The position numbers and the translations under genes are program-made. A stretch of 64,000 nt of DNA from Pseudovibrio zosterae (GTDB lineage: Bacteria; Pseudomonadota; Alphaproteobacteria; Rhizobiales; Stappiaceae), in the NCBI RefSeq assembly GCF_033843645.1, contig NZ_JAWXVZ010000012.1:62001-126000 (forward strand). The letters are read 5' to 3'. Of this stretch, positions 16,111 to 25,564 are shown piece after piece (position 1 is the first letter of the stretch; the number at the start of each line of letters is the position of its first letter). The notes under the pieces are model-generated. The model was given only the letters and a program-made list of their open reading frames with translations. It ran no database searches and was not told where the DNA came from.

Positions 16111-16974
16111 TCATGGGGTGATCTCAAGCAGCGCTTCGCCTGCTTCAAGGTCCGGTGACACGCGCTCACGAACCTCAATTGTGTCCGGCAAGCTGGCAAT
16201 GATACGCTTGCTCACCGCCCGAGCCTTGCGAAGGCGTTCAAAAGCCTCGCCGTGGTCAGGCAAGCCAACGGTCAGCATCAAGGACCAATTGTTCTCAGCC
16301 GCCAGATAAGAGAACCGTTCCAGATCACTACGCGCCTGTTCCGAAAGCGGCGTCACCTCATCAAGGCCTTGAAACACAAGCGTGTCGCCCGGACGCAGTT
16401 TGGGAGAGGGTGCGCTTTGAGAAGCGGGATCTTCCGCGCTCAATGCGGCTCGTGCTGCAGCAAGCAACTGCATGCGTGCGTTGATGAGCGCCGGGTCTGT
16501 GGCAGCGCTCCGCCCAAAGACGTCAGCGCGGGAAGCTTGAGGTGTTTCAGGAAGGCGGATGCTGCCGGTTATGTCCTTAGCGTCTCCTGCATAGCTCGGT
16601 ACTGCTTGCACAGGCCGGCGCGCCATGAAATCTCTAAACAGCTCTTCTGCAGAAGGCTGTCCCGTGTACGGAGCCGTGGTCCCATCTGCGGTGAGCTTGT
16701 TTGCGTCCTCCCGCTGTTGCGGTGACGGTACTGCAATGCCCGCCCGCGCTTCTGCCAGCATGCGTTCCCTCACGCTGTCCGCCGAACTGGGGTCCGGTCT
16801 CTCAGCGTCACGGCTGGTCTGCGAAAGCGCATCGTCACTTTCACCAGCTGCACGTGCGCTGGCCGCCTTTCCCTGTGCTTGGAGGTAGTCCGGCAAAAGC
16901 TCAAGATCATCCGTTTGAACGCAAGAAGCGAACATCAAACAGAGTATAACGATAAGGACGTTTGTCCTGATCAT
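16111..16974 (-). CDS. Lipoprotein with OmpA-like C-terminal region
   Basis: 287 aa from ATG 16974, which has GAGG nine bases upstream; the TTG at 16989 is less likely. Signal peptide with lipobox LMFASC, Cys18. Residues about 25-190 are low-complexity, rich in Ala, Ser, Asp and Pro. The last 95 residues (from LRPGDTLVFQGLDEVTPLSE to the end) have the pattern of a weak OmpA-family peptidoglycan-binding domain: a beta strand, then ARSDLERFSYLAA, then AFERLRKARAVSKRIIA. The key Asp and Arg of a classical OmpA domain are not clear. SypB in Vibrio is OmpA-related, so this may be its functional counterpart displaced in the locus. It sits between the glycoside-hydrolase-like gene and the Wzz-like gene in one operon. 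Confidence 0.65.
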   Translation of the reverse strand: MIRTNVLIVILCLMFASCVQTDDLELLPDYLQAQGKAASARAAGESDDALSQTSRDAERPDPSSADSVRERMLAEARAGIAVPSPQQREDANKLTADGTTAPYTGQPSAEELFRDFMARRPVQAVPSYAGDAKDITGSIRLPETPQASRADVFGRSAATDPALINARMQLLAAARAALSAEDPASQSAPSPKLRPGDTLVFQGLDEVTPLSEQARSDLERFSYLAAENNWSLMLTVGLPDHGEAFERLRKARAVSKRIIASLPDTIEVRERVSPDLEAGEALLEITP

Positions 16975-17012
16975 TGATTTTTGCCTCAATAAACCGCGTT
17001 TAATATTATGTT

Positions 17013-19409
17013 TTATTTTTGTGTATCAATTATTTTTTTAATTTCTTCTTCATAAGTATTTGGCGATTTGTTTCGATCCCACCAGAGTGTTTCGATGTTT
17101 TTCCATAGTTTCCACTTAAGGTCTTGTGCTTCTTCGTCTTCTTGTTGCCCAAAGTGCAGCAGCCAGCGCTGGTCAACCACGCCCTCGGCCATGTCCAGAA
17201 GGCCAGAATGGATATCGGGCTGACTCGGGCACACCTCTGCACTCGGCAACAGCATCATCACATCCCCCTCGCGGCCGTCGGTTGGGTCGAACGGGTCCGC
17301 CGTTGGCATGCGGCTGTGCCACTGAACATAGGCCTCTGCCCCGGTCACCAGAACACCCAGAGCGGCCGTCATCCGAGGCTGTCTCGTGTTGTAAAGCCAG
17401 ACCTTGAGCCCCTCCCGCTGGAGGGAGCGAATATCCATGGGCTGCAGGCCATAGCCGTCGTTGATCTGGACGAGGTCGAACAGCCGGGCCAACGCGCGGT
17501 CTTCTTCCGAGTTCAGTTGCGCCGCCAATTTCACATCAGGGGCGACTTCCCGGAACACGTCAACCAGATGCGGCAGGTCATAGGCTTGCATGTCCGGGTT
17601 TGAAGGTTCATCCGCCACGCTCCAGTAGATCGGGGAAAGCCCTCGCTCCTCTGCCTCTTGGGTGATCCGTTGAAGCTGCACTGCGGCAGCTTCAATGCCA
17701 ACCTGTTCAATCAGGCGCTTTGCGGGCGTATAGGCCATCACGGCGGGCGCGAATTGCTTTGCCGCGGACAGTTCTTGGAAAAAGGCCTGTTCCTCATCTG
17801 GTGTGGGTGTAATCAGCCCGGGCGCTAGTGGGCTGAGGCCCAGCTTATTGAAGAAAGCAATGTCGCATTGCAGCTGAGCAACGCGCTTCTCACCGTCCTG
17901 CCAGGCCCAGGTTAGATGTGGTGCCTCATCCATGTAAAACCCGGCAGGGGCTCTTGAGGGCGGCAATGTACTCTCGAGAACTTCAAGGTTGATGGGAAGG
18001 CTCACATTGCCAAAGCTGCTCGTCACCGCCAGCTGCATGGGATAGGTCCCCTTTGGCGTGTCGGGCGGCACTGAAACCCATATCTCCACACGCCGTGGAC
18101 GTTCTGGAGCAACTGTGAGGCCGCTCACGTCAGACAGAAGGCGTGTTTCCTGAACGCTCAAGGAGCTGGCGTTCGCTGCTGGCCTGTCCAGGGTCCGAAG
18201 GGCCGCCCAAAGAAACAGCGCTGCTTCAGGGGGGGCGCCCGTTAGGGAAGCGCTAAGCAGGTCTATGCGTTCATCGCTCACAAGGTCCACACTCAGGCGC
18301 GCTCCTGTTCCGGCGGCGATGCGCAAGGGCAGGGCTACCATCGGTTTCACCGCTTGGGTCAGATTGAAAACCGCATCTGCTGGCTCTCGGGGGCCCAATG
18401 GCACCACAGGCCAAGCCGCGCGCGCAATTCGGGCGCGTTCTTCCAGCACAATGTTGAGCGCCCTGTCATCCCCCTTGGGTGTGAGCAAAACGGCGGAGAG
18501 GTAGGTGGCATCGGCGCTGTCGCCAGCAAGGTCAATGCGCACGCCTTCGCTGGTGGCGGTGGTGGTCGCCTTCAGATACCCCCCACGGTAGCGCGCCAGG
18601 TCCGTCCATGCATCACCTTGTCCCAGAACCTCGCGGCGTTTGCCTTCCAGATAGCGCTCACGCACCCAGTCTTCGATGCTGTGGCTTTTGTAAAACACGG
18701 TGTGGTCGTTGATGTTGATGCGCCGTTCCAGCGGATGAGGCAAATGTTCCCATTCACCAATGTCTTCAGTCCATAAATGCACATCAACCTCATCTCCTTC
18801 ACGCCACGGCAGAACGACACGCTCCATGCCATTGATCCCGTTGGTAATCAGCGGATCGGAGCCTGTTCTGCGCAGCGCTGTGGGACGGCCTGACTCAATT
18901 AACGAGCTTTCCGGTGTAACCCGTTGAAAGCCCGGAAAAACTGGCGCATCGGCCTCACCAAAGCTATAACCAGCCGACCCTTCCGGGAGAGGGGCGGGTG
19001 TGAAAATGGAGACTTCCACCTCGCTGAAAATGGTGGAACTGTCGGGTGAAAACACAAAGACATCAGTGAGCTGGGCAAGGTCCATCAAACGCCCGCCGGT
19101 GGCCTTGATCCCGCGTAGAGGAATGCTGAGCTCAAAAGGCCCGGGCAACAATGTTTGTTCCAGATTGTATCGGCTGGCATATCCGGTTGAGGCGCTGTCA
19201 TCAATGCGGACGATCAGCATCGCTTCACGTGCGCCCTCAAGCCGCCCTCGCACAATCAATTGTTCATTGCCGCTCAAGGTGTCGGAAGGCAGCGGCGTTT
19301 CAAGCGGCAGGTTTCCTTGGGTCAGCTCTTGTGCGGGCAGGGATACACTCAAGAGCGCGGCCAACCCAATGGTGGCAAGCAACAGAAAATGCCCAAGTGC
19401 TGATCGCAT
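17013..19409 (-). CDS. Secreted glycoside-hydrolase-like protein (DUF4091/GH123-like)
   Basis: 798 aa with a signal peptide (FLLLATIGLAALLSVSLPAQE). The N-terminal 450 residues are beta-rich, including a segment of the kind seen before DUF4091 catalytic domains (PERPRRVEIWVSVPPDTPKGTYPMQL, partial citation). A TIM-barrel-like region follows from about residue 480: GFYMDEAPHLTWAW, SPIYWSVADEPSNPD with an acidic pair at the place of GH123/DUF4091 catalytic residues, then VWLYNTRQPRM and GAEAYVQWHS. The likely job is cleavage or editing of the polymer in the periplasm, or release from the surface. No counterpart is known to me in the Vibrio syp locus. ATG 19409 has AGAGGT upstream; the gene follows the GT gene by 13 bp. 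Confidence 0.65.
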   Translation of the reverse strand: MRSALGHFLLLATIGLAALLSVSLPAQELTQGNLPLETPLPSDTLSGNEQLIVRGRLEGAREAMLIVRIDDSASTGYASRYNLEQTLLPGPFELSIPLRGIKATGGRLMDLAQLTDVFVFSPDSSTIFSEVEVSIFTPAPLPEGSAGYSFGEADAPVFPGFQRVTPESSLIESGRPTALRRTGSDPLITNGINGMERVVLPWREGDEVDVHLWTEDIGEWEHLPHPLERRININDHTVFYKSHSIEDWVRERYLEGKRREVLGQGDAWTDLARYRGGYLKATTTATSEGVRIDLAGDSADATYLSAVLLTPKGDDRALNIVLEERARIARAAWPVVPLGPREPADAVFNLTQAVKPMVALPLRIAAGTGARLSVDLVSDERIDLLSASLTGAPPEAALFLWAALRTLDRPAANASSLSVQETRLLSDVSGLTVAPERPRRVEIWVSVPPDTPKGTYPMQLAVTSSFGNVSLPINLEVLESTLPPSRAPAGFYMDEAPHLTWAWQDGEKRVAQLQCDIAFFNKLGLSPLAPGLITPTPDEEQAFFQELSAAKQFAPAVMAYTPAKRLIEQVGIEAAAVQLQRITQEAEERGLSPIYWSVADEPSNPDMQAYDLPHLVDVFREVAPDVKLAAQLNSEEDRALARLFDLVQINDGYGLQPMDIRSLQREGLKVWLYNTRQPRMTAALGVLVTGAEAYVQWHSRMPTADPFDPTDGREGDVMMLLPSAEVCPSQPDIHSGLLDMAEGVVDQRWLLHFGQQEDEEAQDLKWKLWKNIETLWWDRNKSPNTYEEEIKKIIDTQK

Positions 19410-19422
19410 GACTACCTCTCGC

Positions 19423-20556
19423 CTATAAGCTCTTCAAAGCCGCTTCCAGCTGCGCCGCCCGGCTCGACCAGGATTCCGGACGAACCACCTCACGGCGCAC
19501 GCTGTTGCGCTGTTTGTCGTTCAGGGCAAAGTTCAGGGCATGGGCCAGCGGTTCGCCGGTCTCAAGGATTGTCAGGAGAGGGGCATAAGGCTCCATCGCC
19601 GGAAACCGCGTGGTGATGATTGGCGTGCCCGCCGCAAGGTATTCTCTCAGCTTCAGCGGATTGCAGTTGCGGATCTGCTCGGTGTCTTTGAAGGGTAACA
19701 GCGCTGCATCAAAATGTTGGACATAGCCCGGCAGCAGGTCATGGGGGCGACGCCCCAAGAAGTGGATGTTGCTGTGTTTTTCCAGCAAGGAGATGTCTGT
19801 CTCAACGGCCCCAATCAGGACGAAATGCCAGTCAGGACATTGGGTCGCGGCCTCGCACAGCATGGCAACGTCCACCCAGTCGGCAATGGAGCCATAAAAC
19901 CCCGCAATCGGGCCGGTCTGCGGCAGGTCACTGGGCCTGTCAGCCGGTTTTGCGAACAGATCATAGTCCACCCCGTGTGGCAGATAGAGCGTCTTTTCAG
20001 CAGGAAACCGGTCCGCCAGGTGCTGGCTTGCGGCAACAATCAGGTCAGCCTTTTTGACAAGCTGTCGCTCCATTGCCGCGACGGGTTTATGGTCGACACC
20101 TGCGAGCGACGAGAAATCATCACCGCAATAGTAAACCACGGCCCGTTCTTCAAATTCGCCAAGAGCTACAACGGCGGTCGGCAAGGAAGTCCAGAGGATC
20201 GGTCGTTTCACTCCGTCTTCTCGCATCCAACTGGTGACCTGACGGGCAAGCAAGCGCCGGTTGGCACATGCAGCCAGCCTGCTGCCTGGCCAAGGTATGG
20301 CTGTTGGCGCGTGAACATGAATGTTTGCAGGCACCAAAGCGGCGGCTGTTCCGTTCATCCTTTTGGGCCGAGAAAGAATGCTGCCCAGCTTCTCGGTCAC
20401 CCGTTTAAGGTCTCGAAAGCTAAGGCGCGGGCGGCGCAGGCCAATGGAGTTCACCCACACCACCTGCCAGTCGTCAGAAAGGCGCGAAATCAGATGCTGG
20501 GTGGAGGAAGGGTGTCGGCCCCAGTCCTCACCAAAGACCACGAGATCAGAGGGCAT
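19423..20556 (-). CDS. Glycosyltransferase, GT-B fold (SypN-like position)
   Basis: 377 aa from ATG 20556, chosen over ATG 20577 because GGAGGTGG precedes it. N-terminal motif FGEDWGRHPSSTQHLISRL is typical of a GT family 4-like group that includes TuaH-type enzymes. The C-terminal half has LPHGVDYDLF, GFYGSIADWVD and FLGRRPHDLLPGYVQHFDAALLPF, ending in the sugar-nucleotide motif PLKLREYLAAGTPIITT. It would add one sugar of the repeat unit on the cytoplasmic side. The start overlaps the acetyltransferase gene end by 11 bases. Its place after the acetyltransferase gene matches sypN after sypM. Confidence 0.85.
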   Translation of the reverse strand: MPSDLVVFGEDWGRHPSSTQHLISRLSDDWQVVWVNSIGLRRPRLSFRDLKRVTEKLGSILSRPKRMNGTAAALVPANIHVHAPTAIPWPGSRLAACANRRLLARQVTSWMREDGVKRPILWTSLPTAVVALGEFEERAVVYYCGDDFSSLAGVDHKPVAAMERQLVKKADLIVAASQHLADRFPAEKTLYLPHGVDYDLFAKPADRPSDLPQTGPIAGFYGSIADWVDVAMLCEAATQCPDWHFVLIGAVETDISLLEKHSNIHFLGRRPHDLLPGYVQHFDAALLPFKDTEQIRNCNPLKLREYLAAGTPIITTRFPAMEPYAPLLTILETGEPLAHALNFALNDKQRNSVRREVVRPESWSSRAAQLEAALKSL

Positions 20557-21286
20557 GGGATTTTGCCACCTCCACATCGGCGTGGATCGGACGGATCACA
20601 CGGGCTGGGGACCCTGCGGCCAAGACGCCCGGAGGAATGTCTTTGGTCACCACGCTTCCTGCTGCGACCACGGAGCCCGCGCCGATGCGTACCCCGGCCA
20701 GCACGATGGTGCCAAAGCACAGCCAGGCACCTTCCTCCACAATGATGTCACCCACCTGATCGGCGGTCGCAGGAAGGCCTGCAGCGCGGTCCGCAGGATC
20801 CAAGGGGTGGCCGGGATATCCAGCAAGGAAGCACCGTTCTGAAAGGCGCACATTGTCTTGAAGTTCAATGCGCGTTCCCACCGCAAAGGTACACTGCCAG
20901 CCGATATCTATGTGGCTGCCCACCTTGAGTTCCGGCGTGCTTTCAGCGTCGGACCGGCCAGTGAATGTGGTTTGGCCTGAAAGGCGCACATCATCACCAA
21001 ACGCCATCTTCAGCGGGCCGATCACCAACGGCATGCCACCAAAGATGTAGAGCTGTTTGCAAGGTCTTTCGAGCTGGCTTTGAAAGAGGGGCGTGGTCCA
21101 ACACACGCGCACAAGGTTCAAGAAAACCCCTTTGATCCCGCGGCTGATGGTGTAGAGCGCGCCGTGAAAACCAGGGATCACCGGAAATGACGCACTGCGT
21201 ACCTGCTTCAAGGTCTTGTAAAGCCACTTGGTGGTTGGGGTGTCCTGACGCTTGATCCACCCTTTGAGTTTGTTCACTGCTGTCAT
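20546..21286 (-). CDS. Hexapeptide-repeat acetyltransferase (SypM-like)
   Basis: 246 aa. The first 90 residues are unusual for the family and contain two hydrophobic stretches (GALYTISRGIKGVFLNLV). From about residue 95 the left-handed beta-helix repeats run (VGSHIDIGWQCTFAVGTRIELQ, shown in part; GAWLCFGTIVLAGVRIGAGSVVAAGSVVTKDIPPG), closing with AAGSPARVIRPI as in WcaF/WbbJ-type O-acetyltransferases. It would transfer acetyl from acetyl-CoA to a sugar of the repeat unit. The start overlaps the polymerase gene stop by four bases (ATGA). Confidence 0.85.
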   Translation of the reverse strand: MTAVNKLKGWIKRQDTPTTKWLYKTLKQVRSASFPVIPGFHGALYTISRGIKGVFLNLVRVCWTTPLFQSQLERPCKQLYIFGGMPLVIGPLKMAFGDDVRLSGQTTFTGRSDAESTPELKVGSHIDIGWQCTFAVGTRIELQDNVRLSERCFLAGYPGHPLDPADRAAGLPATADQVGDIIVEEGAWLCFGTIVLAGVRIGAGSVVAAGSVVTKDIPPGVLAAGSPARVIRPIHADVEVAKSHAL

Positions 21287-22794
21287 CGCCCCATCCTGTT
21301 GTTATCGTTGGTTCCCTCCAGCACTTTGACGCGAGGTCGGGATCTTGGGCTGCGTGCTCTCAGCCTATGAGCAAAGGGTGAATCTTCCGCTTGCGACGCG
21401 TCCGGCGACGCTCCTTGAATTGCCGGGGGTTCAAGCTCCTTGGCATAGCGGGACAAGGCCACGGTGAGCGACAGAAGGATGTAAATCGGCCACGTAAAGC
21501 CTTGGGTCAGGAAGGTGCCGGAAATGCAAAAGCCGGTAATCCCACCAATGAGCGCCAGCGCCGTGGCGCGTGTGCTGGCCGGGGCGTTGTGAGCATCCAG
21601 AATTCGGCTCGACTCCCGGTTGGTCAGCACCATCAGCACCACCATGGTTACGAACGCGATGAGACCCGGAAACCCCGTTTCACCCAAAACGCCCAGCCAG
21701 GTGGAGTGCACGGCCTTTGCCATGCCGGTCCAGTGCGGCGTGAAGGAGAAGTAGTTGGCAACAAAGTTGTCTAGCCCAACCCCATTCAAGGGGCGCGCCA
21801 GAGCCATGTTCACTGCCGCTTGCCATGCGTAAATGCGGCCCATGGCACTTTCATCAATGCCGCTCTCTGCAGCGCCGCCCGATTGCCGGTCGGCAATGCC
21901 TGCCATCACCATAAGGGCCGCCAGCCCAACGGCACCGATGCCCGCAAGAACGAACTTGTTCTTGATCACACGGGTTCCCCCGATGCCAAGCACGGAAACG
22001 ATGCCAAGCAACCCGCCACGGCTTTGCGTTGCAACGATAGCCCAGCAAATGCAGAGGGTGGCGACAATGCCCAAAAGACGGTCCAGCTTTGTGGGGCGAA
22101 TGATGGCAAGCGCTGTTGCAAAGCTCAAAGGAAACAGCAGCACCAGCGACAGGTCGTTGGGGTCACCCAAGACAGAACCGTAGTCTCGGCCAATTGTCAC
22201 ACGGCTCCCTTCCACCAGGCCGATGCCCTGCAGTTTGCGCGAGATGGTCACCAGTGCCACCGCCATGCCTGCAATCACAAAGACCCGGCAAGCGGTGGCA
22301 AAATCCTCAGGCTTTCGAACGATCCACGCAATCGCCAGCACCATGATGCCGATCTTGATGTAGGTGGCGGTGTAATAGGAAAACGCCAGTGATCGGTTCA
22401 TGGCCAGCGCCAGACCCAGCGTGACAAGGCCAAAGAACACGGCAAACGCGGTCAGATCTCTGTTCCAGAATGGTTTCAGCGACTTGGCGCAAAAAAGCTG
22501 CCAGCACAGCACCCCGAGAGTTGGCAGCGCCAACAGGATGGGAATGCGAAACGGCATCAGAAACGGAAACACTTCGTGGATGCGGAAAAACGAGAACACC
22601 ACGAACCCAAGGCAGAGATAGAACAGGTTCTTAAAGGCAATCACCGCCCCGATGGGCAGGATTGCCACAACGACAATCAGCAGGGGATGCAGTGGATTGA
22701 GAATAGCCAGCCCCACCCCTAAAGAGGCAAGAGCCGCAATAAGCACATGGTGGTGGGCTTTGTTCTTGGTGGACAGTTGGCTCAGGTCCGTCAT
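21283..22794 (-). CDS. O-antigen ligase/polymerase family membrane protein (Wzy/WaaL; SypK/L-like)
   Basis: 503 aa with about twelve predicted membrane helices. The Wzy_C core is seen as ATQSRGGLLGIVSVLGIGG and, after a large periplasmic loop, AVHSTWLGVLGETGFPGLIAFV, which carries the H-x3-L-x2-LGE-G-x2-G pattern of the ligase/polymerase family. The last 55 residues are a charged cytoplasmic tail. It either polymerises repeat units at the outer face of the inner membrane or ligates the chain; the sequence does not decide. Three bases separate it from the flippase gene. Since a flippase and a Wzz are in the same operon, a Wzx/Wzy-dependent route is the natural reading. Confidence 0.88.
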   Translation of the reverse strand: MTDLSQLSTKNKAHHHVLIAALASLGVGLAILNPLHPLLIVVVAILPIGAVIAFKNLFYLCLGFVVFSFFRIHEVFPFLMPFRIPILLALPTLGVLCWQLFCAKSLKPFWNRDLTAFAVFFGLVTLGLALAMNRSLAFSYYTATYIKIGIMVLAIAWIVRKPEDFATACRVFVIAGMAVALVTISRKLQGIGLVEGSRVTIGRDYGSVLGDPNDLSLVLLFPLSFATALAIIRPTKLDRLLGIVATLCICWAIVATQSRGGLLGIVSVLGIGGTRVIKNKFVLAGIGAVGLAALMVMAGIADRQSGGAAESGIDESAMGRIYAWQAAVNMALARPLNGVGLDNFVANYFSFTPHWTGMAKAVHSTWLGVLGETGFPGLIAFVTMVVLMVLTNRESSRILDAHNAPASTRATALALIGGITGFCISGTFLTQGFTWPIYILLSLTVALSRYAKELEPPAIQGASPDASQAEDSPFAHRLRARSPRSRPRVKVLEGTNDNNRMGR

Positions 22795-22797
22795 GGC

Positions 22798-24213
22798 TCA
22801 GGCCTCCACCGGCGCCAATGCACCACGGGATTTCAGACGGGACATAACGCCATACCCTGCCGCCAGCATGATCAGACCCGCCGCGATGGCATAGGCAAAC
22901 TGCCAGAGCAAAGAAACGCTGAGCGGCTGGCCCGCCACCGCGAGGACGGCAAGCCCCGTAAAAACGGCCATCTGAGGCAGACGATAGGGGATTGGGGCCT
23001 TTCGGTGAAACAACCCTAGAAACAGCAGAAGCCGCAGGCCATGGCCCACCAGCGTGGCAAAAATCGCACCGGCAACGCCATGGGACGGCGCAAGCAGCCA
23101 ATAGCCGAGAACGGCTGCAGCCCCGCCAGCAGCATTCACGCCGAGCACATAAAAGCCATGCTGGGCGCGGTACGTTCCAACATTGAGCAAGGAGCACAGC
23201 TCATTCAGCGAAAAGCACAGTACAAGCCACGGCACATAAGCAATGGCAGGCAGGTATGAGGCGGGCAACAGCCACGCAATGAAAATCGGCGCAGCAAGGG
23301 CGGTCCCCAGCGCCCCAACCACAAGCACCCAGTAGCCGAGCAGCACCACATCAGCGGAGTGGGCAAGACCGTTGCTTTCTTCCAGAACCGCAATGCGTTT
23401 TGCATACCACCACAAGCCAAAGGGCTGTAGCAGAAGCGGCGCGGCCAGCGACAGTTTAACGGCAATTGAATAGTGAGCCAGTGTTTCCGGCGAAATGGCC
23501 GTCACGAGGAACCAGCGATCGCAGGAGCCAAGCGCGAACATGGCCAGCGCGCCTCCAACCAAGGGCAAGCCGAACTTCACCGTGCGCTCAAAACCTTGGC
23601 GGGAGAAACCAATGCCGGTGCGCGAAACTTGGAGCGCGAGCAAGCTCAGCGCCAGCACAACGTCAATGCTGCCGTTTGCGATCAGGATGGCGTCAATGCC
23701 ATACCCGTTCATCAGCAAGACCACCATGGTCAGCGCTTGCAACACACCGCGAGAGGCCGTGAAAATCAGGAAGAGCTTGGGCTTGTTACCAAGCCGCAGC
23801 CACGCCAGCGGCAGCTCGATGAGCCCGCCAAGAGTGGCGCCCAAAATGCTCAAGCGCAGCGCCCATTCGTTGATGGGCAAATCCCATGCGCCAATCACCA
23901 GCGGCATGAACAGCTGCACCAGAACGCCAAAGAACAGTGCCAGCACCAACGCGCTGCCGGTAATGATAGAAGCTTCGCGGTTGCGTTCTGCTTCCGTGCG
24001 CTGGGTGCCGGAGAACCGGAACAGCGTGTCCGCCAGCCCCATGGCAAACACCAGACCAATGAACTCGAGCAAGGACGCGGCTACATCCAGATAGCCCACA
24101 TCCTCCGCTGCCATGTATCGGGTCAGCACGGGGATGGTGATAACCGCAAGGCCTTTGGTCAGAACAATGCTGGCCACATAGGGCCAGGCATGGAGCAAGC
24201 TCTTTAGGTTCAT
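22798..24213 (-). CDS. Wzx-type lipid-linked oligosaccharide flippase
   Basis: 471 aa, twelve to fourteen membrane helices, MOP superfamily. The N-terminus (KGLAVITIPVLTRYMAAEDVG, cited in part) is the standard start of polysaccharide-synthesis flippases, followed by MGLADTLFRFSG. It moves the undecaprenyl-linked repeat unit across the inner membrane before polymerisation. It is separated by three bases from the GT gene upstream and by three from the polymerase gene downstream, so all belong to one transcript. Confidence 0.9.
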   Translation of the reverse strand: MNLKSLLHAWPYVASIVLTKGLAVITIPVLTRYMAAEDVGYLDVAASLLEFIGLVFAMGLADTLFRFSGTQRTEAERNREASIITGSALVLALFFGVLVQLFMPLVIGAWDLPINEWALRLSILGATLGGLIELPLAWLRLGNKPKLFLIFTASRGVLQALTMVVLLMNGYGIDAILIANGSIDVVLALSLLALQVSRTGIGFSRQGFERTVKFGLPLVGGALAMFALGSCDRWFLVTAISPETLAHYSIAVKLSLAAPLLLQPFGLWWYAKRIAVLEESNGLAHSADVVLLGYWVLVVGALGTALAAPIFIAWLLPASYLPAIAYVPWLVLCFSLNELCSLLNVGTYRAQHGFYVLGVNAAGGAAAVLGYWLLAPSHGVAGAIFATLVGHGLRLLLFLGLFHRKAPIPYRLPQMAVFTGLAVLAVAGQPLSVSLLWQFAYAIAAGLIMLAAGYGVMSRLKSRGALAPVEA

Positions 24214-24216
24214 GCG

Positions 24217-25401
24217 TCAGGCGGCCTTTCGGTGCGGTATTGCCGCTTCCACGAGGTTGGAAAGCGCTCTGGCTTGGTTTTGCAATGTGAAAGTTTCACA
24301 AACCCGGCGCCGCCCCGCCGCCCCCATTTCCTCTTGGTTTTCTGGAGAAAGCGCGAGAAACGCTTCCAGCGCTGCCTGCAATGCCTGCGGGTTGCCGGGG
24401 GGCACTTTGTAGCCGCACTCGGGAGTAATCGTCTCTTTCATGCCCATGAAGTCAGTGGTGATCACCGGAAGCGCCATGGCCATGGCTTCCTTGGCAACAA
24501 GGGGCCCGGAGTCGCGGGATTTGTCCGGAGCGACCTTGAAGGGCGCGACCAGAGCTTTGTAGTGAGGTCCGTTTTCCGTCAGCCACTCCGCAGGTTTGGG
24601 CCCCAAAAACGCGAGCCCTTTCTTCTCCAGCTCAAACTTGATCGCCTGCGCTTGGAGCCTTTGCTTCAAAGGGCCGTCTCCCACAATGTCGACGGGGGGC
24701 ATGGCATCGCCCATTTCATGGAGCGCGGTAAAAAGGTCATCGATGCCTTTCTGCTCCACCAATCGCCCGATGAAAAGCAGTCGGCCATTGTCGCCGCCGT
24801 TTAGGCGGGGGCGGAAACGGGTCGGATCTATCCCACAAGGGACGATGGAGATTTCCGCTTCCGGGCACAAGGTGTGCAGGTCTTCTGCCATGTCGTTGCA
24901 AACAGCGACCACAAAGTCCGCAGCTTCCAGCTTCTCTGGCAGATCAATTGCCTCTGAGTAGACGTCGTGTCCATGGCATACGAACGAGCAGCTTACCCGC
25001 ATCAACCGCGCGGCGACGATGGCATGGGCTGCAGCTGGGCCGGCGAAATGCGCATGAAAGTGCTCAACTCCCTCCTGTCTGGCAAGGCTAGCAATCTTCA
25101 TGGCATTGCCCAGCAGCGAGTAGACCGGCAAGCCGGTTTGTTGGCGGCAGAACTGCAACGCGGAAAGGAAGGAGCTGGACAAGGACGGCAGCGCTTTCAG
25201 CGCTGAAAAATCACTGTGCTCCGGCAGGTAGTGGGCAATCTCTTTCAGCTTCAGGTCAGCGGATTGCGCTGGGCCATCGGTACGGCGCAGCACGATGGGC
25301 ACAACCCGGTGCCCCTGTTCCTGCATGGCCCTGATCTCGTTTCCAACAAATGTCTCGGAAAAAACCGGAAAATCAGCCAGCACATATCCAATGGTTTTCA
25401 C
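24217..25401 (-). CDS. Family 4 glycosyltransferase (WcaL/AmsK-like)
   Basis: 394 aa, GT-B fold. N-terminal PVFSETFVGNEIRAMQEQGH is the signature of the colanic-acid WcaL/AmsK group. Further motifs are HFHAHFAGPAAAHA, CNDMAEDL, PCGIDPTRF, FIGRLVEQKGIDDLF and GDGPLKQRL; the C-terminal motif KEAMAMALPVITTDFMGMKE completes the nucleotide-sugar site. First gene of the eight-gene minus-strand operon. A sigma-54 promoter match lies at 25508-25524 on the same strand, giving a leader of about 95 bases. Confidence 0.9.
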   Translation of the reverse strand: MKTIGYVLADFPVFSETFVGNEIRAMQEQGHRVVPIVLRRTDGPAQSADLKLKEIAHYLPEHSDFSALKALPSLSSSFLSALQFCRQQTGLPVYSLLGNAMKIASLARQEGVEHFHAHFAGPAAAHAIVAARLMRVSCSFVCHGHDVYSEAIDLPEKLEAADFVVAVCNDMAEDLHTLCPEAEISIVPCGIDPTRFRPRLNGGDNGRLLFIGRLVEQKGIDDLFTALHEMGDAMPPVDIVGDGPLKQRLQAQAIKFELEKKGLAFLGPKPAEWLTENGPHYKALVAPFKVAPDKSRDSGPLVAKEAMAMALPVITTDFMGMKETITPECGYKVPPGNPQALQAALEAFLALSPENQEEMGAAGRRRVCETFTLQNQARALSNLVEAAIPHRKAA

Positions 25402-25474
25402 GAGGGCGCGTCCTTTTTTGTTGTTATCTCGCGCGGTCTTGGCCTCGAACTCCCTGTAATGTCGGGGATCAGAA

Positions 25475-25490
25475 TTGGCTCAGAACCTGC
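25475..25490 (+). promoter_or_regulatory. Sigma-54 promoter of the GT2/SypE-like operon
   Basis: TTGGCTCAGAACCTGC, with exact GG-to-GC spacing, before the GT2 gene at 25565. Two positions of the -24 box differ from consensus (A to T, G to A), and one T of the -12 box is C. It overlaps the divergent minus-strand site region (25508-25524). Predicted start near 25502. Confidence 0.55.
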
Positions 25491-25507
25491 AAAGCTTGCC
25501 TTGAAGC

Positions 25508-25524
25508 AGCAAGCTCGATGCCAA
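25508..25524 (-). promoter_or_regulatory. Sigma-54 promoter of the long biosynthesis operon
   Basis: On the minus strand TTGGCATCGAGCTTGCT: intact TTGGCA, correct spacing, and a perfect TTGCT -12 box. Transcription would begin near 25497, before the GT4 gene that starts at 25401. Together with the plus-strand site it forms a divergent sigma-54 pair in the 163-bp gap. Confidence 0.7.
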
Positions 25525-25564
25525 CCCATCGCTTTCGAGCTCGATAAAAAATCAGGAGTGTGCC

